From positions 1 through 14,205 of the forward strand of contig JAEWME010000026.1 in the NCBI GenBank assembly GCA_023393265.1: a DNA stretch of 14,205 bases, in the 5' to 3' direction. Origin of the DNA: Bacteroidota bacterium (lineage in GTDB: Bacteria > Bacteroidota > Bacteroidia > Bacteroidales > Prolixibacteraceae). The translations under genes were made by a program, and so were the position numbers. The notes under the pieces are model-generated. The model saw only the letters and a program-made list of their open reading frames with translations. It was not told where the DNA came from and did no database searches. Of the stretch, positions 13,136-14,205 are shown piece after piece (positions within the stretch are counted from its first letter, which is position 1; every line of letters starts with the position of its first letter).

Positions 13136-14205
13136 ATGAAAAAAATATGCGGAATCCTCTCATTTGTTTTCCTCCTGTTTTCAGTTTCTCTTCGGGGACA
13201 GGAGGAAAACAGTTCCGCATTGGATAAAAAAATTTCGCTCACAGTGCAGCAGGAAGCCGTTTCTGTCGTACTGGAGAAAATCACAGAAAAATCGAAGGTT
13301 CTTTTTTCGTACGACGCAGGCCTGATCGACACCGAAAAACCAGTCAGCCTGAACGTAACAGACACCAGCATCCGCGAAATATTAAGCCTGATTCTTGAAC
13401 CGAGATTCTCATGGCAACTCATTGGAGACCAGGTTGTAATTTCGGGCAGCGAAAACGACACTGGAGAAACAGGCAACCCAACTGAAAACGCTGCTTTGCC
13501 GCTGATTATTTTCAGGGGTAAAATTGTAGACGCGCATGAAAAAACAACCCTCTCCTACGCCAGCGTGTCGGTAATCAGGAGAAATTTAGGTACCATTACC
13601 AACATAGACGGCGAATTCGAACTCAAAATTCCGGAGGTAATGCGCCCCGATTCGCTGCTAATTTCCAGCCTGGGGTATCGACAAAAAAAACTGGCTGTTG
13701 CTGAAGTAGAAAAAGACAGCCTACTGATTCAGCTCGAACCGGTTTCTTTTCAGTTGAAGGAAGTAAAAGTGACGGTCATCAACGCCCAGAGCATCGTGGA
13801 AAAAGTCAGTTCGAAAATTCCGCTCAACTATCCTCCTGACACTGAAATGATGACAGCCTTTTACCGCGAAATACTCAGGCAGGACAACGAATACATTGAT
13901 GTGGCTGAAGCACTGATGGAAATCAGGAAAGCGCCATACGACAACCCTTTTTCGGAAGATAAGATAAAGTTTATAAAAGGCCGTAAAAACCTGAATGTAA
14001 AGCCATTTTCTCTGGTTGACTTTAAAATTCAGGGCGGCCCTTACTATGCAACACAACTTGATATTGCCAAAACAATCGAATCGTTTATCGACCCCAATTT
14101 CCGGGAGTATTATAAATATATGCTCGACGAAATCATCAACTTCAACAACCGCGACACCTACGTCATTCAGTTCAAACCGGTTGAAAAAATGGACAACCTG
14201 TCCTA
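13136..14205 (+). CDS. STN and carboxypeptidase-like regulatory domain protein, partial (3' end beyond window)
   Basis: The frame opens at the ATG at 13136, one base after the preceding stop, and is open for 356 codons to the window edge. Residues 1-22 are a signal peptide (MKKICGILSFVFLLFSVSLRGQ). Residues 33-104 fit an STN domain: ISLTVQQEAVSVVLEKITEK, then FSYDAGLI, VSLNVTDTSIREILSLIL and LIGDQVVIS. Residues 126-203 are a carboxypeptidase-like regulatory (CarboxypepD_reg) fold with GTITNIDGEFELKIP and ISSLGYRQKKL. The region from 234 (TEMMTAFYREILRQDNEYID) is a separate domain I cannot name. In SusC-type receptors the regulatory domain is followed by a TonB plug; no plug signature is visible in the 150 residues that follow here. 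It may be a surface partner of the upstream protease, or a receptor-like protein with an unusual body. Confidence 0.88.
   Translation, partial: MKKICGILSFVFLLFSVSLRGQEENSSALDKKISLTVQQEAVSVVLEKITEKSKVLFSYDAGLIDTEKPVSLNVTDTSIREILSLILEPRFSWQLIGDQVVISGSENDTGETGNPTENAALPLIIFRGKIVDAHEKTTLSYASVSVIRRNLGTITNIDGEFELKIPEVMRPDSLLISSLGYRQKKLAVAEVEKDSLLIQLEPVSFQLKEVKVTVINAQSIVEKVSSKIPLNYPPDTEMMTAFYREILRQDNEYIDVAEALMEIRKAPYDNPFSEDKIKFIKGRKNLNVKPFSLVDFKIQGGPYYATQLDIAKTIESFIDPNFREYYKYMLDEIINFNNRDTYVIQFKPVEKMDNLS

Noticed and set aside
1..14205. Mobile elements, CRISPR arrays, prophage genes
   Set aside because: No transposase, integrase, regularly spaced repeats or phage structural genes were seen. The tRNA gene shows no duplicated 3' end nearby that would mark an integration site.

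Overview
The window looks like chromosomal DNA from a member of the Bacteroidota. Three things point there: a FecI-type sigma factor next to a FecR protein that ends in a DUF4974-like domain, proteins that join an STN domain to a carboxypeptidase-like regulatory domain, and several copies of the phylum's TAnnTTTG promoter element, one with a matching TTTG upstream. I see no transposase, phage gene, integrase, CRISPR array or plasmid function. The family or genus cannot be fixed from this sequence alone.

Left block (1-5361, all minus strand). Read in the direction of transcription it runs: dCMP deaminase, a C-terminal processing protease (S41, CtpA-like), an ECF sigma factor, its membrane-bound anti-sigma partner (ATGA overlap), then two related secreted beta-barrel proteins. 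The second barrel runs off the left edge and seems to have its own promoter after a hairpin region. A stand-alone response-regulator receiver domain (5504-5878) sits upstream with its own promoter and a clear terminator.

Middle block (6043-9587, minus strand). A second, unrelated ECF sigma factor is followed by an anti-sigma factor with a zinc-binding head, one membrane span and a HEAT-like tail, then two tandem DUF4097 secreted proteins. The genes are tightly packed and end in a strong hairpin terminator. Just upstream of this operon lies a tRNA-Leu(CAA) gene with a good promoter and its own terminator.

Right block (9829 to the right edge, plus strand). A third ECF sigma factor (FecI-like) and a FecR-like anti-sigma factor are followed by a 542-residue protein that joins an STN domain, two retropepsin-like aspartic protease lobes and a PDZ domain, then by a second STN protein with a carboxypeptidase-like regulatory domain that is cut by the window end. 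No TonB-dependent receptor plug is visible. The C-terminal domain of the FecR protein and the two STN domains can be lined up with one another, so three consecutive genes carry the same small module. This suggests a cell-surface signalling relay in which a protease takes the place usually held by a TonB receptor. It is the most interesting part of the window.

Overall the window holds three different ECF sigma/anti-sigma systems, each placed directly upstream of exported proteins that are probably its sensors or its targets.
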